From Chloroflexia bacterium (GTDB lineage: Bacteria > Chloroflexota > Chloroflexia > Thermomicrobiales > UBA6265): a stretch of DNA of 6,678 nt. A program made the position numbers and the translations under genes. Of this stretch, positions 1-6,310 are shown one piece after another. The stretch lies in contig JACCUV010000395.1 in NCBI GenBank assembly GCA_013698495.1, positions 1 through 6,678 on the forward strand. Reading direction: 5' to 3'. Position 1 is the first letter of the stretch. Every line of letters begins with the position of its first letter. Under the pieces are notes generated by a model. It ran no database searches and was not told where the DNA came from. It saw only the letters and a list, made by a program, of their open reading frames with translations.

Positions 1-73
1 GTCCCCATCCGAGCAGCCCGGCCTCCTTCGGCCATTAACAACCCGGTGTCGATTTCACGACTGTGCGACGTGC

Positions 74-544
74 CTAATTCTTGTTGCGGCCCGGCGCGTC
101 GCACAACGAGCCGGCCTGGTCCGCATCACGACAATTGCCGCCGCGCTCGAATACGCCCATGGCGACGACGACGACGGCTTCGTTCTCGACTTCGACGTTG
201 GCGAAGCCTGGCAATGCCTTATTCTGGAAACTGCAACTGAAGGTTCCCTGGCTATTGGCTGTGCCCTCGCACACGTCAATTCCTGCTCCTGCCGCAGCGC
301 CGCTCACCTGGAACGTGTATGTTTCGCCAGGCTCCAGATTGCGGACGGTGATCGTGCCGTTGAACGTCCCGCGTCCTTCAGAATAGTTGACGACTGCCTT
401 GCCGGTTGCGTCCATATCGGCCGCGGTTCCGGAGACTTCTGCCCTGTTGTTTCCGTTGTGGGCGGCCCCCGCCGAGGAAACCATCCCCGAAACGATCACG
501 GCCACCATCAGGAGGGCGACAATCCCACTTCTAAACAATCGCAT
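74..544 (-). CDS. Small secreted protein of unknown function
   Basis: This 156-residue protein is not recognised by name. Residues 1-28 look like a Sec signal peptide: a short basic start (MRLFRSG), a hydrophobic core at about 8-22, and an AGAA segment at 25-28 where signal peptidase I could cut. The mature part (about 128 residues) is rich in Gly, Ala, Asn and Val and has alternating hydrophobic positions, including TITVRNLEPGETYTFQV at 65-80. This suggests an extracellular beta-sandwich domain, loosely like CHRD or Ig-like modules. Four cysteines (92, 104, 138, 148) could form two disulfides outside the cell. An in-frame TAA lies two codons upstream of the ATG, so this start is the earliest ATG possible. 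No clear Shine-Dalgarno precedes it, which lowers confidence in the start. It is transcribed away from the tRNA and has no visible partner. The secreted nature is inferred from the leader; the function is unknown. Confidence 0.7.
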   Translation of the reverse strand: MRLFRSGIVALLMVAVIVSGMVSSAGAAHNGNNRAEVSGTAADMDATGKAVVNYSEGRGTFNGTITVRNLEPGETYTFQVSGAAAGAGIDVCEGTANSQGTFSCSFQNKALPGFANVEVENEAVVVVAMGVFERGGNCRDADQAGSLCDAPGRNKN

Positions 545-951
545 TGCGAATTACGTTTCTGTCGAGCGCGTTCGCGCTTCGGCCAACGCGCCTCGCTACG
601 AGCGATTCCCCAAAACCATTCTTGCCAGTCAGTTTCCTGGTCTGCAAGTTCATCTCGCAACTCCCCTCACTGGTGCGTCAGGCAAGATGTTCCCGGGACG
701 TGTCAAACGGTAGTACGCAGGGTTCCCGGCGCTGGATCAACACGGCATAAGCTGGCTGGCTCTTTCGTTTGTCGCCGCCGCAGGCAACAGTTCACTCAAG
801 AACGGATCGCCGTCTCGAACCCCAATGGTTTGCACCTGCATTCAGGCGACATGCGCGTGATTTGAGCGACGCTGATCCAACGCTCACGTATTGGTAACTC
901 GTATCGCCCGCATCGGATTCACTTGGACTACTTCGCCCACTAGCTGCGATC

Positions 952-989
952 GGAGGTGTCGAAGTTGCCTCAACTTCCCTCCAGACACC
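952..989. other. Strong compound hairpin, function unknown
   Basis: GAAGTTG (961-967) and CAACTTC (971-977) form a perfect 7-bp stem around a CCT loop. Directly outside it, GGTGTC (955-960) can pair with GACACC (984-989), giving 13 bp in total with a six-base bulge (978-983). Alternatively, GGAGG (952-956) pairs with CCTCC (978-982); the two outer pairings exclude each other. No T-tract follows on either strand, so it is not a standard intrinsic terminator. It lies about 40 bases before the tRNA promoter. Confidence 0.6.
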
Positions 990-1026
990 ACGACGAGAAA
1001 GAGGGAAGCGTACGAGACGCCCACGA

Positions 1027-1056
1027 TTGACGGTCCAACACCCTGATGCGTATAAT
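1027..1056 (+). promoter_or_regulatory. Sigma-70-type promoter of tRNA-Ala
   Basis: TTGACG (1027-1032, five of six consensus bases) is followed after 18 bases by a perfect TATAAT (1051-1056). Transcription would start near 1062-1064, only a few bases before the mature tRNA 5' end at 1069. That leaves a very short leader for RNase P to remove. Confidence 0.8.
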
Positions 1057-1068
1057 CGCAACGCCCAT

Positions 1069-1141
<73 letters not shown>

Positions 1142-1158
1142 CCCACATGGCACAGGAC

Positions 1159-1186
1159 GCGGACCGATCGAATTCGACCGGTCCGT
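1159..1186. terminator. Palindrome between convergent tRNA and ftsH
   Basis: GGACCGATCGAA (1161-1172) faces TTCGACCGGTCC (1173-1184) with one mismatch (A1167 against C1178). C1160-G1185 extends the stem by a pair and G1159-T1186 by a wobble. It sits 19 bases after the tRNA and 23 bases beyond the ftsH stop codon, so it could end transcripts from both sides. The trailing sequence (GTTGTCATAT) is only mildly T-rich, so use as a terminator is inference. Confidence 0.45.
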
Positions 1187-1207
1187 TGTCATATCCGAAT
1201 CGGAACT

Positions 1208-3190
1208 TCAGTCGCCCGCCGGTTGCGGCCTGAGCTGCCCCAGGCTTGGCGGATCTGGATCCCGACGATCCTGACGCTCGGGAAGTCGCTGCGCTGGCGG
1301 CTTGGACGCGGCCTCCAGCGCCCGCGCCGATGGCCGACCGGTTGGAGGACCGACCAGTTGTGGTTTCGGACGCGGCGTGTCGAACAGGTGCTCGAGCTGT
1401 TCGTCGTCAATCGTCTCCTCGCGAATCAGCAGCAACGCGATCGCCTCCAGCCGATCGAAGTGCTCGGTGATCACCTGATGCGCCCGGTCGTGCGCGTCGT
1501 CGATGATCGCCCGCACCTCCTCATCGATCTTGAACGCCACCGGATCGCTGTAGTTCCGTTGCTCGCTGATCTCGCGACCGAGGAAAACCAGTTCCTCCTT
1601 CTTGCCAAAGGCCAGCGGCCCGAGACTGCTCATCCCGAACTCGGTGACCATCCGCCGCGCGATCGCCGTCGCCCGCTCGATGTCATTGGAAGCTCCCGTC
1701 GAGATTTCCTCGAACACGAGCTGCTCGGAAACCTGGCCCGCCATGAAGACGGCGATATCATCACGGAACTGCGCCTGGGTCTTGAAGATCCGATCCTCGT
1801 CCGGCACGGTTCGCGTATAGCCTCCCGCCATCCCCCGCGCAACGATCGACACCTTGCGCACCGGATCGGAGTGCGCCAGCATCCGCGCCACCAGGGCATG
1901 ACCGGCTTCGTGGTAGGCGGTCATCAGCCGCTCGCGCTCGGAAATAACCCGGCTCTTGCGTTGCGGTCCGGCGATCACCCGATCGATCGCTTCCGTCAAC
2001 TCACTGCGGCCGACACTCTTCTTGTTGCGCCGCGCCGCCAGAATCGCCGCTTCATTCACCAGGTTCTCGAGATCGGCTCCGGAAAAACCCGACGTTTGTC
2101 GCGCCAGCGCCTCGATTGAGACATTCTCCTCCATCGGCTTGCCGCGGGTGTGGACATCGAGAATCGAGCGCCGTCCCTGAATATCCGGACGATCGAGCAC
2201 CACCTGGCGATCGAACCGGCCCGGGCGCAGCAAGGCGGGATCGAGCACATCGGGCCGGTTTGTTGCGGCGATCACGATCACGTTGACGCTACTGTCGAAC
2301 CCGTCCATCTCCACCAGAAACTGGTTAAGCGTCTGTTCGCGCTCGTCGTGGCTACCGCCCAGACCCGCGCCTCGCTGCCGACCCACGGCGTCGATTTCGT
2401 CGACGAACACGATGCACGGCGCGCTTCGCTTGGCCTGCTCGAACAGATCGCGGACGCGACTGGCCCCGACCCCTACGAACATCTCCACAAACTCGGACCC
2501 GGAAATGCTGAAAAACGGCACTCCGGCCTCACCGGCAACGGCCCGGGAAAGCAATGTCTTGCCTGTGCCGGGAGGGCCCACGAGCAATACGCCTCTCGGA
2601 ATCCGGGCTCCGAGCGAGGCGAACTTCTCGGGATATTTCAGGAACTCGACAACTTCCTCGAGTTCCTCTTTGGCCTCGTCGACGCCGGCGACATCGACAA
2701 ACGTCACGGTCGGGCGATTGCTCGAGAAGAGGCGGGCCCGGCTCTTGCCAAACGACATCGCCTGGCTGTTCGATCCCTGACTTTGGCGCATCATGAAGAT
2801 CAGCAAGCCGACAATCAGCAAGGTCGGCAAGATGAAGGTCATGGCGCCGAGAATCGCGCCCCAGCGACTCGCGCGTTCGACCTCGATCGGCACCGCGTCG
2901 GCGGAAACACCCGCCGCCGCCAGAACTTCGATGATATTGCTGTCAGGCGGGATGCGGGATTGGGCGTCGTCGCGCGATGGATCGGAATACTGAACCCGAA
3001 CCTCGCTGCTGCCTTCCTTCGCAATCAGTTGGTCGATCTCGTTTGCCTTGATGTCGGCCACAACCGAGGTGTTGAAATCGACGCTGCGCGAGTCGGGTCT
3101 ATTCCCGGCATAGGCGAACCAGAGCACGCTGACGGCAACGAGGAGCAGGATCCAGACGAAGCCGCTGCGAAGCCACTTCCGATTGGGCAT
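1208..3190 (-). CDS. ftsH: ATP-dependent zinc metalloprotease FtsH
   Basis: FtsH is a membrane-anchored hexameric AAA+ protease that unfolds and degrades misfolded membrane proteins and some regulators. With the chosen start the protein has 660 residues, normal for the family. Two membrane segments (about 11-29 and 111-134) flank an extracytoplasmic domain. The AAA module shows Walker A GPPGTGKT (205-212), the pore loop FVGVG (238-242), Walker B IVFVDEID (260-267) and the arginine-finger region RPGRFDR (322-328). The protease domain has HEAGH (427-431) with catalytic Glu428, and the likely third zinc ligand is Asp503 in TGASND. A Pro/Arg-rich tail runs from about 605. I chose the ATG at 3190 because GGAGG lies 8 bases upstream (3199-3203) and the family amino terminus (MPNRKWLRSG) begins there. 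An in-frame ATG at 3223 lacks a ribosome site. The gene follows hpt on the same strand but has its own likely promoter. Confidence 0.97.
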   Translation of the reverse strand: MPNRKWLRSGFVWILLLVAVSVLWFAYAGNRPDSRSVDFNTSVVADIKANEIDQLIAKEGSSEVRVQYSDPSRDDAQSRIPPDSNIIEVLAAAGVSADAVPIEVERASRWGAILGAMTFILPTLLIVGLLIFMMRQSQGSNSQAMSFGKSRARLFSSNRPTVTFVDVAGVDEAKEELEEVVEFLKYPEKFASLGARIPRGVLLVGPPGTGKTLLSRAVAGEAGVPFFSISGSEFVEMFVGVGASRVRDLFEQAKRSAPCIVFVDEIDAVGRQRGAGLGGSHDEREQTLNQFLVEMDGFDSSVNVIVIAATNRPDVLDPALLRPGRFDRQVVLDRPDIQGRRSILDVHTRGKPMEENVSIEALARQTSGFSGADLENLVNEAAILAARRNKKSVGRSELTEAIDRVIAGPQRKSRVISERERLMTAYHEAGHALVARMLAHSDPVRKVSIVARGMAGGYTRTVPDEDRIFKTQAQFRDDIAVFMAGQVSEQLVFEEISTGASNDIERATAIARRMVTEFGMSSLGPLAFGKKEELVFLGREISEQRNYSDPVAFKIDEEVRAIIDDAHDRAHQVITEHFDRLEAIALLLIREETIDDEQLEHLFDTPRPKPQLVGPPTGRPSARALEAASKPPAQRLPERQDRRDPDPPSLGQLRPQPAGD

Positions 3191-3271
3191 GCTGGTGTCC
3201 TCCGGGATTCCTGTGGAAAGCATCGATGGGAGGGGTGATCCTGGTCACGCCTCGGACAGAACTGTAAGCAA

Positions 3272-3280
3272 AGTATAGCA
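3272..3280 (-). promoter_or_regulatory. Extended -10 promoter of ftsH
   Basis: On the minus strand TGC-TATACT (3280 down to 3272) matches an extended -10 element, with five of six bases of TATAAT plus the TGn motif. No good -35 is present at 16-18 bases, as expected for an extended -10 promoter. Transcription would start near 3265, giving a leader of about 75 bases before the ATG at 3190. This would let ftsH be expressed independently of hpt. Confidence 0.5.
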
Positions 3281-3372
3281 ACCGAGATGGCCTGTCATGT
3301 ATCGGTTGAGTCGATGCACCGCCAGGAACGGGTGATGCACATTGCCCGCGTGGGACAGGAGTGCCGTACGTG

Positions 3373-3457
3373 CGGACCTGGATCGACAGGCGCAGACACG
3401 TTCAAATATCGGATCTTGTCGATCCAGCCTGCCTGAGCTTGTCGAATGGGTCCGCCC
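3373..3457. repeat. Palindromic repeat element, copy 1 (downstream of hpt)
   Basis: The core 3380-3425 begins GGATCGAC and ends GTCGATCC; the inverted repeat extends to 11 bp (3378-3388 with 3417-3427). It aligns without gaps to 4146-4191 on the other side of hpt at 34 of 46 bases, with identical ends and the same 30-base interior. CGGAC before the core (3373-3377) and GTCCGCCC after it (3450-3457) also recur in copy 2. Between the core and GTCCGCCC this copy has 24 bases where copy 2 has 4. A nested GGATC/GATCC hairpin lies at 3411-3425. Confidence 0.7.
3432..3448. repeat. Short dispersed repeat CCTGAGCTTGTCGAATG
   Basis: This segment matches, from memory, a short motif (reverse complement TTCGACAAGCTCAGG) found between genes in many GC-rich bacterial genomes. 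Here it makes up most of the extra sequence that interrupts repeat copy 1 relative to copy 2, so it looks like a secondary insertion. There is only one copy in this window, and the family assignment rests on recall. Confidence 0.4.
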
Positions 3458-3511
3458 ATCCTCGGCGATAGAATCAATGTGCGGCAGGCGCCATGAAGAG
3501 CGGTCACTCAA

Positions 3512-4102
3512 TTAACGGTACACGCTGGGATCCAAAACGGCCACGTACGGCAGGTTGCGGTACTGCCCGGCGTAATCCAGCCCGTACCCGATCACGAACT
3601 CGTCCGGAATCTGGAATCCCACTCGATCGACCTGGACATCAATCGCATCGGGCTTGTCTTTTTTCAGCAACGCCACCACCCGGATGTCCTTCGGTTGTCG
3701 CGCCTTGAGCATCTCCAGTAGGTATTGCAGGGTCAAACCGCTATCGACGATATCCTCGACCACAATCACGCGTCGGCCCTCGATTTCCTCGTTGAGGTCC
3801 TTCAGGATGCGCACGACGCCAGACGACCTGGTGGCCGCTCCGTAGCTGGAGATCGCCATGAAATCGATCTGAACGGGAATTGTCATCGCCGTCATCAGGT
3901 TCGACATGAACACCACCGCGCCGGTCAAGACTCCGATCATCAGTGGCTGGTCGTCCCGATACTCGGCGTCGAGTTCGGCCGCGATAGCGGCGATCTCACC
4001 GTCCAGTTCCTGCTCGGAAATCAGGATGCGGGCAATTCCCCGGGCGCGCGGCTCAGTGAGGAGCCGGTCTTCCCGGATCGCGGTTTCGTCGATGACTGTC
4101 AC
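3512..4102 (-). CDS. hpt: Hypoxanthine phosphoribosyltransferase
   Basis: This purine-salvage enzyme joins PRPP to hypoxanthine (and usually guanine) to give IMP or GMP in the cytoplasm. From the chosen start it has 196 residues, slightly above the usual 175-190. The type I phosphoribosyltransferase fold is clear. GVLTGAVVF (57-65) is the first loop, SSYG (85-88) the flexible loop, and VVEDIVDSG (114-122) the PRPP-binding motif with its acidic pair and catalytic-loop Asp. KKDKP (147-151) supplies the base-contacting Lys region, and DEFVIGYGLDYAGQYRNLPY (167-186) is the C-terminal signature. I chose the GTG at 4102 because GGAGG (4112-4116) lies 9 bases upstream and homology starts near there. 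The in-frame ATG at 4219 would add 39 residues unlike the family. hpt followed by ftsH is a conserved order in Firmicutes and relatives. The divergent neighbour is imuB. No clear promoter was found. Confidence 0.95.
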   Translation of the reverse strand: MTVIDETAIREDRLLTEPRARGIARILISEQELDGEIAAIAAELDAEYRDDQPLMIGVLTGAVVFMSNLMTAMTIPVQIDFMAISSYGAATRSSGVVRILKDLNEEIEGRRVIVVEDIVDSGLTLQYLLEMLKARQPKDIRVVALLKKDKPDAIDVQVDRVGFQIPDEFVIGYGLDYAGQYRNLPYVAVLDPSVYR

Positions 4103-4138
4103 GTTTCTATGCCTCCACCGTGCCCGGTTCGTGCAGGT

Positions 4139-4203
4139 CGGACATGGATCGACCGATGTAAACACATGCATGAATCGGAACGTGTCGATCCTGTTGTCCG
4201 CCC
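4139..4203. repeat. Palindromic repeat element, copy 2 (upstream of hpt)
   Basis: The core 4146-4191 starts GGATCGAC and ends GTCGATCC with a second, inner CCGAT/ATCGG pair (4153-4157 and 4174-4178). It is preceded by CGGAC (4139-4143) and followed after four bases by GTCCGCCC (4196-4203). It is the direct-orientation partner of 3373-3457. It lies in the presumed promoter or leader of hpt, ending 36 bases upstream of the GTG start. Confidence 0.7.
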
Positions 4204-4348
4204 GTCCCGAATTGCACATTCCGGGTGGACCACCCCTGTCATGCGGTCTTCATGGTGTCCTTCATGGCGTAGGGGTTGTCCGCCCGCGATCTCTCCGGTC
4301 GCGTCGATCCCAAAGTGTACGTGGTTCCCCCATTCCAAAGACCCCCTC

Positions 4349-4377
4349 TTGCGGAATAAGAACATTTGTTCTATGAT
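4349..4377 (+). promoter_or_regulatory. SOS-regulated promoter of imuB
   Basis: TTGCGG (4349-4354) and TATGAT (4372-4377) are separated by exactly 17 bases, the ideal spacing for the main sigma factor. The LexA-type palindrome occupies the end of the spacer, so a bound repressor would block RNA polymerase. Transcription would start near 4384, leaving a leader of about 127 bases before the imuB ATG. The coincidence of spacing, palindrome and downstream genes is the main support. Confidence 0.7.
4359..4372. promoter_or_regulatory. LexA (SOS) box
   Basis: AGAACATTTGTTCT has 6-bp inverted arms (AGAACA/TGTTCT) and matches the GAAC-N4-GTTC core bound by LexA/DinR of Bacillus and actinobacteria, not the CTGT-N8-ACAG core of Escherichia coli. 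Its place within a promoter in front of imuB, in a cassette reaching dnaE2, is the arrangement known for SOS mutagenesis operons. It is 258 bases from the hpt start, so control of hpt is less likely. Confidence 0.8.
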
Positions 4378-4510
4378 CGTGATTGACAACCCGTGGTTCA
4401 CCGTTTGCTGATCTGGCGTGGGGCCAGCATACAGCATCTTCATCGAACGGCAGCCGATGGGCATCGCGTCAGTCCTGATTTGCATTTCACAGGTTTGAGG
4501 GAGGGATCAC

Positions 4511-5707
4511 ATGCCTGTTGTGTGCTTGCGTATCCCCTGGTTTGCGCTTCGCATCGCCCTGCTCGATCAACCGCAACTCGATGGCCGCCCACTGCTGCTG
4601 AGCAATCCTCAAAGTGGCCGCGCCGTCGTCCTCGACGCCACGCCGGAGGCGCTGGCCAAGGGCATTCGACCCGGCATGAATCTCCGCGAGGCCAGCGCGC
4701 TCTGTCCCACCGCCGTCATTCTCGTCGCCGATCCGGTCCGCGAGACAACCGTCGCCAACCAGGTTCGCGAACGTCTCGAACACCTCAGTCCTCTCGTCGA
4801 GCCCGATGCGCGGGAGCAGGGCTGCTGGTATATCGATCTCAAGGGGCTGGAACGCCATTACGGAACCTCGGAGAACGCCACCCGGCGCCTGATCGAGTGC
4901 GTCGATCCCATCCTCCGGGCGCGCGCCGGGGTCGCCCCGGGCAAGTTCACGGCTCGCGTCGCGGCCGGGGTCGCCACGGCGGGATCGATCCGCGTCATCG
5001 CCCTCGAGGAGGCGCCCGCTTTCCTCGCCGAGGCCTCGATCTCCTGGTTGCCGCTCCCACCCGATGTCATCCGCCAACTGGAACGACTCGGCATCCCGAC
5101 CCTTGGGGCCTTCACCAACCTGCCCGCCCGCAAGGTCGCCGCCCGCTTCGGCCCCGCCGGCCGTGAGGCCTGGAAGCTCGCTCGCGGCGAGGACGACCGT
5201 CCCGTCATCCCGCCGCCCCGAACCCAATCGGTGCGCGAGGAACTCGCGATGCCCGTTCCCGCCGTCAGCCGCGAAATGCTGATAATCGGCCTCCGCCAAA
5301 TGGTGAGCCGGGCCTTCGCCAAACCCGAACTCCGGGGCAAACACGTGCGCCAGGTCACTCTCCACGCCATTCTCGAAGGGGAGCGCCGCTCCTGGGAACG
5401 CACCCTGACCCTGAAGGAACCGTGCGGCTCGAATCGCGTCGTCAATGCTCTCGAATTGCGCCTCCAGGCGCTCGAAATGACGGGTCCCATCGAAATCGTC
5501 ACGCTCGAATTCAGCGGCATCGTCAACGAGGTCGCCCGTCAAGCCGCCTTTCCGCTGATGGGTCCTCGCGCCGCCGCGCCGCTGACGGCCGCCATCCACC
5601 ATCTCAAGCATCGCTACGGCCTGTCGCCCATTTACCACGTTGTGGAGGTTGAACCATGGTCCCGGATACCCGAACGCAGGCACGCCCTGATCGCCTACGA
5701 CCCCTGA
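4511..5707 (+). CDS. imuB: ImuB-like Y-family polymerase homologue, catalytically inactive
   Basis: This 398-residue protein has the Y-family (DinB/UmuC) layout: a palm-fingers part at about 1-165, with GIRPGMNLREASALCP at 51-66, a helix-hairpin-helix thumb near 185-228 (LERLGIPTLGAFTNLPARKV), and a little-finger domain at about 235-370. The metal-binding acids are missing. The first motif reads LRIPWFA (6-12), with Arg7 and Pro9 where active enzymes have Asp. The SIDE motif is replaced by EQGC (102-105), just before the retained YIDL (107-110). Such loss typifies ImuB, the adaptor that links DnaE2 to the beta clamp. QAAFPLMG (344-351) sits where a clamp-binding motif would be expected but is a poor match. 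The start is supported by GGAGG six bases upstream (4500-4504). An SOS promoter precedes it, and its 3' end overlaps the next gene. The alternative, an active DinB, is unlikely given these residues. Confidence 0.85.
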   Translation: MPVVCLRIPWFALRIALLDQPQLDGRPLLLSNPQSGRAVVLDATPEALAKGIRPGMNLREASALCPTAVILVADPVRETTVANQVRERLEHLSPLVEPDAREQGCWYIDLKGLERHYGTSENATRRLIECVDPILRARAGVAPGKFTARVAAGVATAGSIRVIALEEAPAFLAEASISWLPLPPDVIRQLERLGIPTLGAFTNLPARKVAARFGPAGREAWKLARGEDDRPVIPPPRTQSVREELAMPVPAVSREMLIIGLRQMVSRAFAKPELRGKHVRQVTLHAILEGERRSWERTLTLKEPCGSNRVVNALELRLQALEMTGPIEIVTLEFSGIVNEVARQAAFPLMGPRAAAPLTAAIHHLKHRYGLSPIYHVVEVEPWSRIPERRHALIAYDP

Positions 5708-5937
5708 ACGAACCGCTCCCGATCGAAGTCATGGCCGAACACGATCGCCCGGTCGCGATCGTCATCAATCGCCACACCCACCGGGTCGAACGCATCCAGG
5801 ACACCTGGATCATCGAAGACGAATGGTGGCGGCAACCGATCAGACGCCAGTACTTCGCCCTGCTGCTCGACGACGGCTCCAAACGCACGATCTACCACGA
5901 TCGCGTCACCGGCGCCTGGCGCCTCCAGGATTATTAG
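5656..5937 (+). CDS. Small DUF6504-like protein of the mutasome cassette
   Basis: This 93-residue basic protein starts inside imuB, overlapping it by 52 bases in another frame. GGAGG (5644-5648) lies seven bases before the ATG, so the start is well set and translation is probably coupled to imuB. There is no signal peptide or membrane segment. The conserved-looking part runs from PLPIEV (20-25) through HRVERIQDTWIIEDEWWR (42-59) to RRQYFALLLDDG (63-74) and HDRVTGAWRLQDY (81-93). It resembles, from memory, short DUF6504 proteins encoded next to DinB/ImuB-type polymerases in actinobacteria and Chloroflexota. Their biochemical role is not known to me. The pattern of aromatic and alternating residues suggests a small beta-rich domain. 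Placed between imuB and dnaE2 under the SOS promoter, it may be an accessory subunit; that is inference. Confidence 0.8.
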   Translation: MVPDTRTQARPDRLRPLNEPLPIEVMAEHDRPVAIVINRHTHRVERIQDTWIIEDEWWRQPIRRQYFALLLDDGSKRTIYHDRVTGAWRLQDY

Positions 5938-5970
5938 CGTGCCTGCAAACTCCACCGGCCGCCGATCACA

Positions 5971-6284
5971 TCGGTCTCGTAGGGGCGGGCTAGCGGACCC
6001 GTCAAAGGCACGTTCCACCGCACGAATCGGTCCGCGTATGTCCGCCCGTGGTCTCGCTCCGCCCACCAGTCGCCTATCGAGCCCGTTTCGTAGGGGCGGT
6101 ACCCCCGGCATTGAGGACATCTGGGCAACCACCCAGGCAGGGGTGTTCACCCGTAGTCTCGCTCGGCCCATCACTTCCCCCGGCGCAGCCGACACGCGTC
6201 ATTCTGCCAAGAGGCGGTGTAGGGCTGCGGACCTTGTGTCCGCCCGTAGTCTCGCTCGGCCCACCACTTCCCCCGGCGAAGCGG
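5971..6284. repeat. Three diverged units of an intergenic palindromic repeat
   Basis: Units span roughly 5971-6075, 6083-6191 and 6211-6284. Units 1 and 2 open with GTAGGGGCGG (5979-5988, 6090-6099); unit 3 opens with a shortened GTAGGG (6219-6224). Each closes with a block starting CCCGTAGTCTCGCTCGGCCC. The closing blocks of units 2 and 3 (6150-6185 and 6243-6278) agree at 35 of 36 bases, and unit 1 (6045-6069) agrees with unit 3 at 22 of 25. Internal palindromes include GCGGAC-N5-GTCCGC (6227-6243) and CTGGG-N6-CCCAG (6121-6136). Units are 93-105 bases apart, with unequal interiors, so this is not a CRISPR array. Confidence 0.75.
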
Positions 6285-6310
6285 TATCTGCGTTATACCG
6301 GCTGCGCCGG

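Larger units (their letters stand above)
545..1068. other. Non-coding gap between secreted-protein gene and tRNA
   Basis: These 524 bases should contain the promoter of the minus-strand secreted-protein gene, but I see no convincing -10/-35 pair for it. The open frames crossing the gap have no ribosome site and no recognisable protein motif. One of them reads through the tRNA in antisense. The only clear structures are the hairpin at 952-989 and the tRNA promoter at 1027-1056, listed separately. A smaller GCGCG/CGCGC-type palindrome lies near 567-582. Confidence 0.6.
3191..3511. other. Non-coding gap between hpt and ftsH
   Basis: The 321 bases hold the ftsH ribosome site and putative promoter on the ftsH side. 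On the hpt side they hold a repeat element (3373-3457) carrying a small insertion. No plausible gene was found, and no T-tailed terminator for hpt is visible. Confidence 0.6.
4103..4510. other. Divergent intergenic region between hpt and imuB
   Basis: From left to right these 408 bases contain the hpt ribosome site (4112-4116), repeat copy 2 (4139-4203), a stretch with no recognised feature (4204-4348), the LexA-controlled promoter (4349-4377), and a leader of about 127 bases before imuB. A TTGACA hexamer at 4383-4388 has no matching -10 on the plus strand. The hpt promoter was not identified with confidence; TCGACA on the minus strand at 4183-4188 overlaps the repeat but lacks a good -10. 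Confidence 0.6.

Noticed and set aside
1..73. Possible minus-strand gene start at 8 (ATG) with GGAGG upstream
   Set aside because: The GGAGG-to-ATG distance of about 13 bases is too long and only eight bases of the frame are visible.
458..865. 135-codon plus-strand open frame
   Set aside because: It starts antisense to the secreted-protein gene, lacks a ribosome site and resembles no protein family.
3191..3223. Upstream ATG at 3223 as the ftsH start
   Set aside because: It has no Shine-Dalgarno; the ATG at 3190 has GGAGG at 8 bases and matches the usual family amino terminus.
1223..3238. Long plus-strand open frames (298 and 362 codons) opposite ftsH
   Set aside because: They are antisense to an unmistakable ftsH, arise from GC-rich codon bias, and show no domain or ribosome site.
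4103..4219. Upstream ATG at 4219 as the hpt start
   Set aside because: It would add 39 residues outside the family and read through repeat copy 2; the GTG at 4102 has a good ribosome site.
4383..4411. TTGACA at 4383-4388 as a second imuB promoter
   Set aside because: No -10-like hexamer occurs 16-18 bases downstream.
4487..5683. 398-codon minus-strand open frame opposite imuB
   Set aside because: It is an antisense shadow of imuB with no recognisable motif; imuB has the ribosome site and the family fold.
5971..6284. Possible CRISPR array
   Set aside because: There are only three diverged units with unequal interiors and no uniform short spacers, and no cas gene is present in the window.
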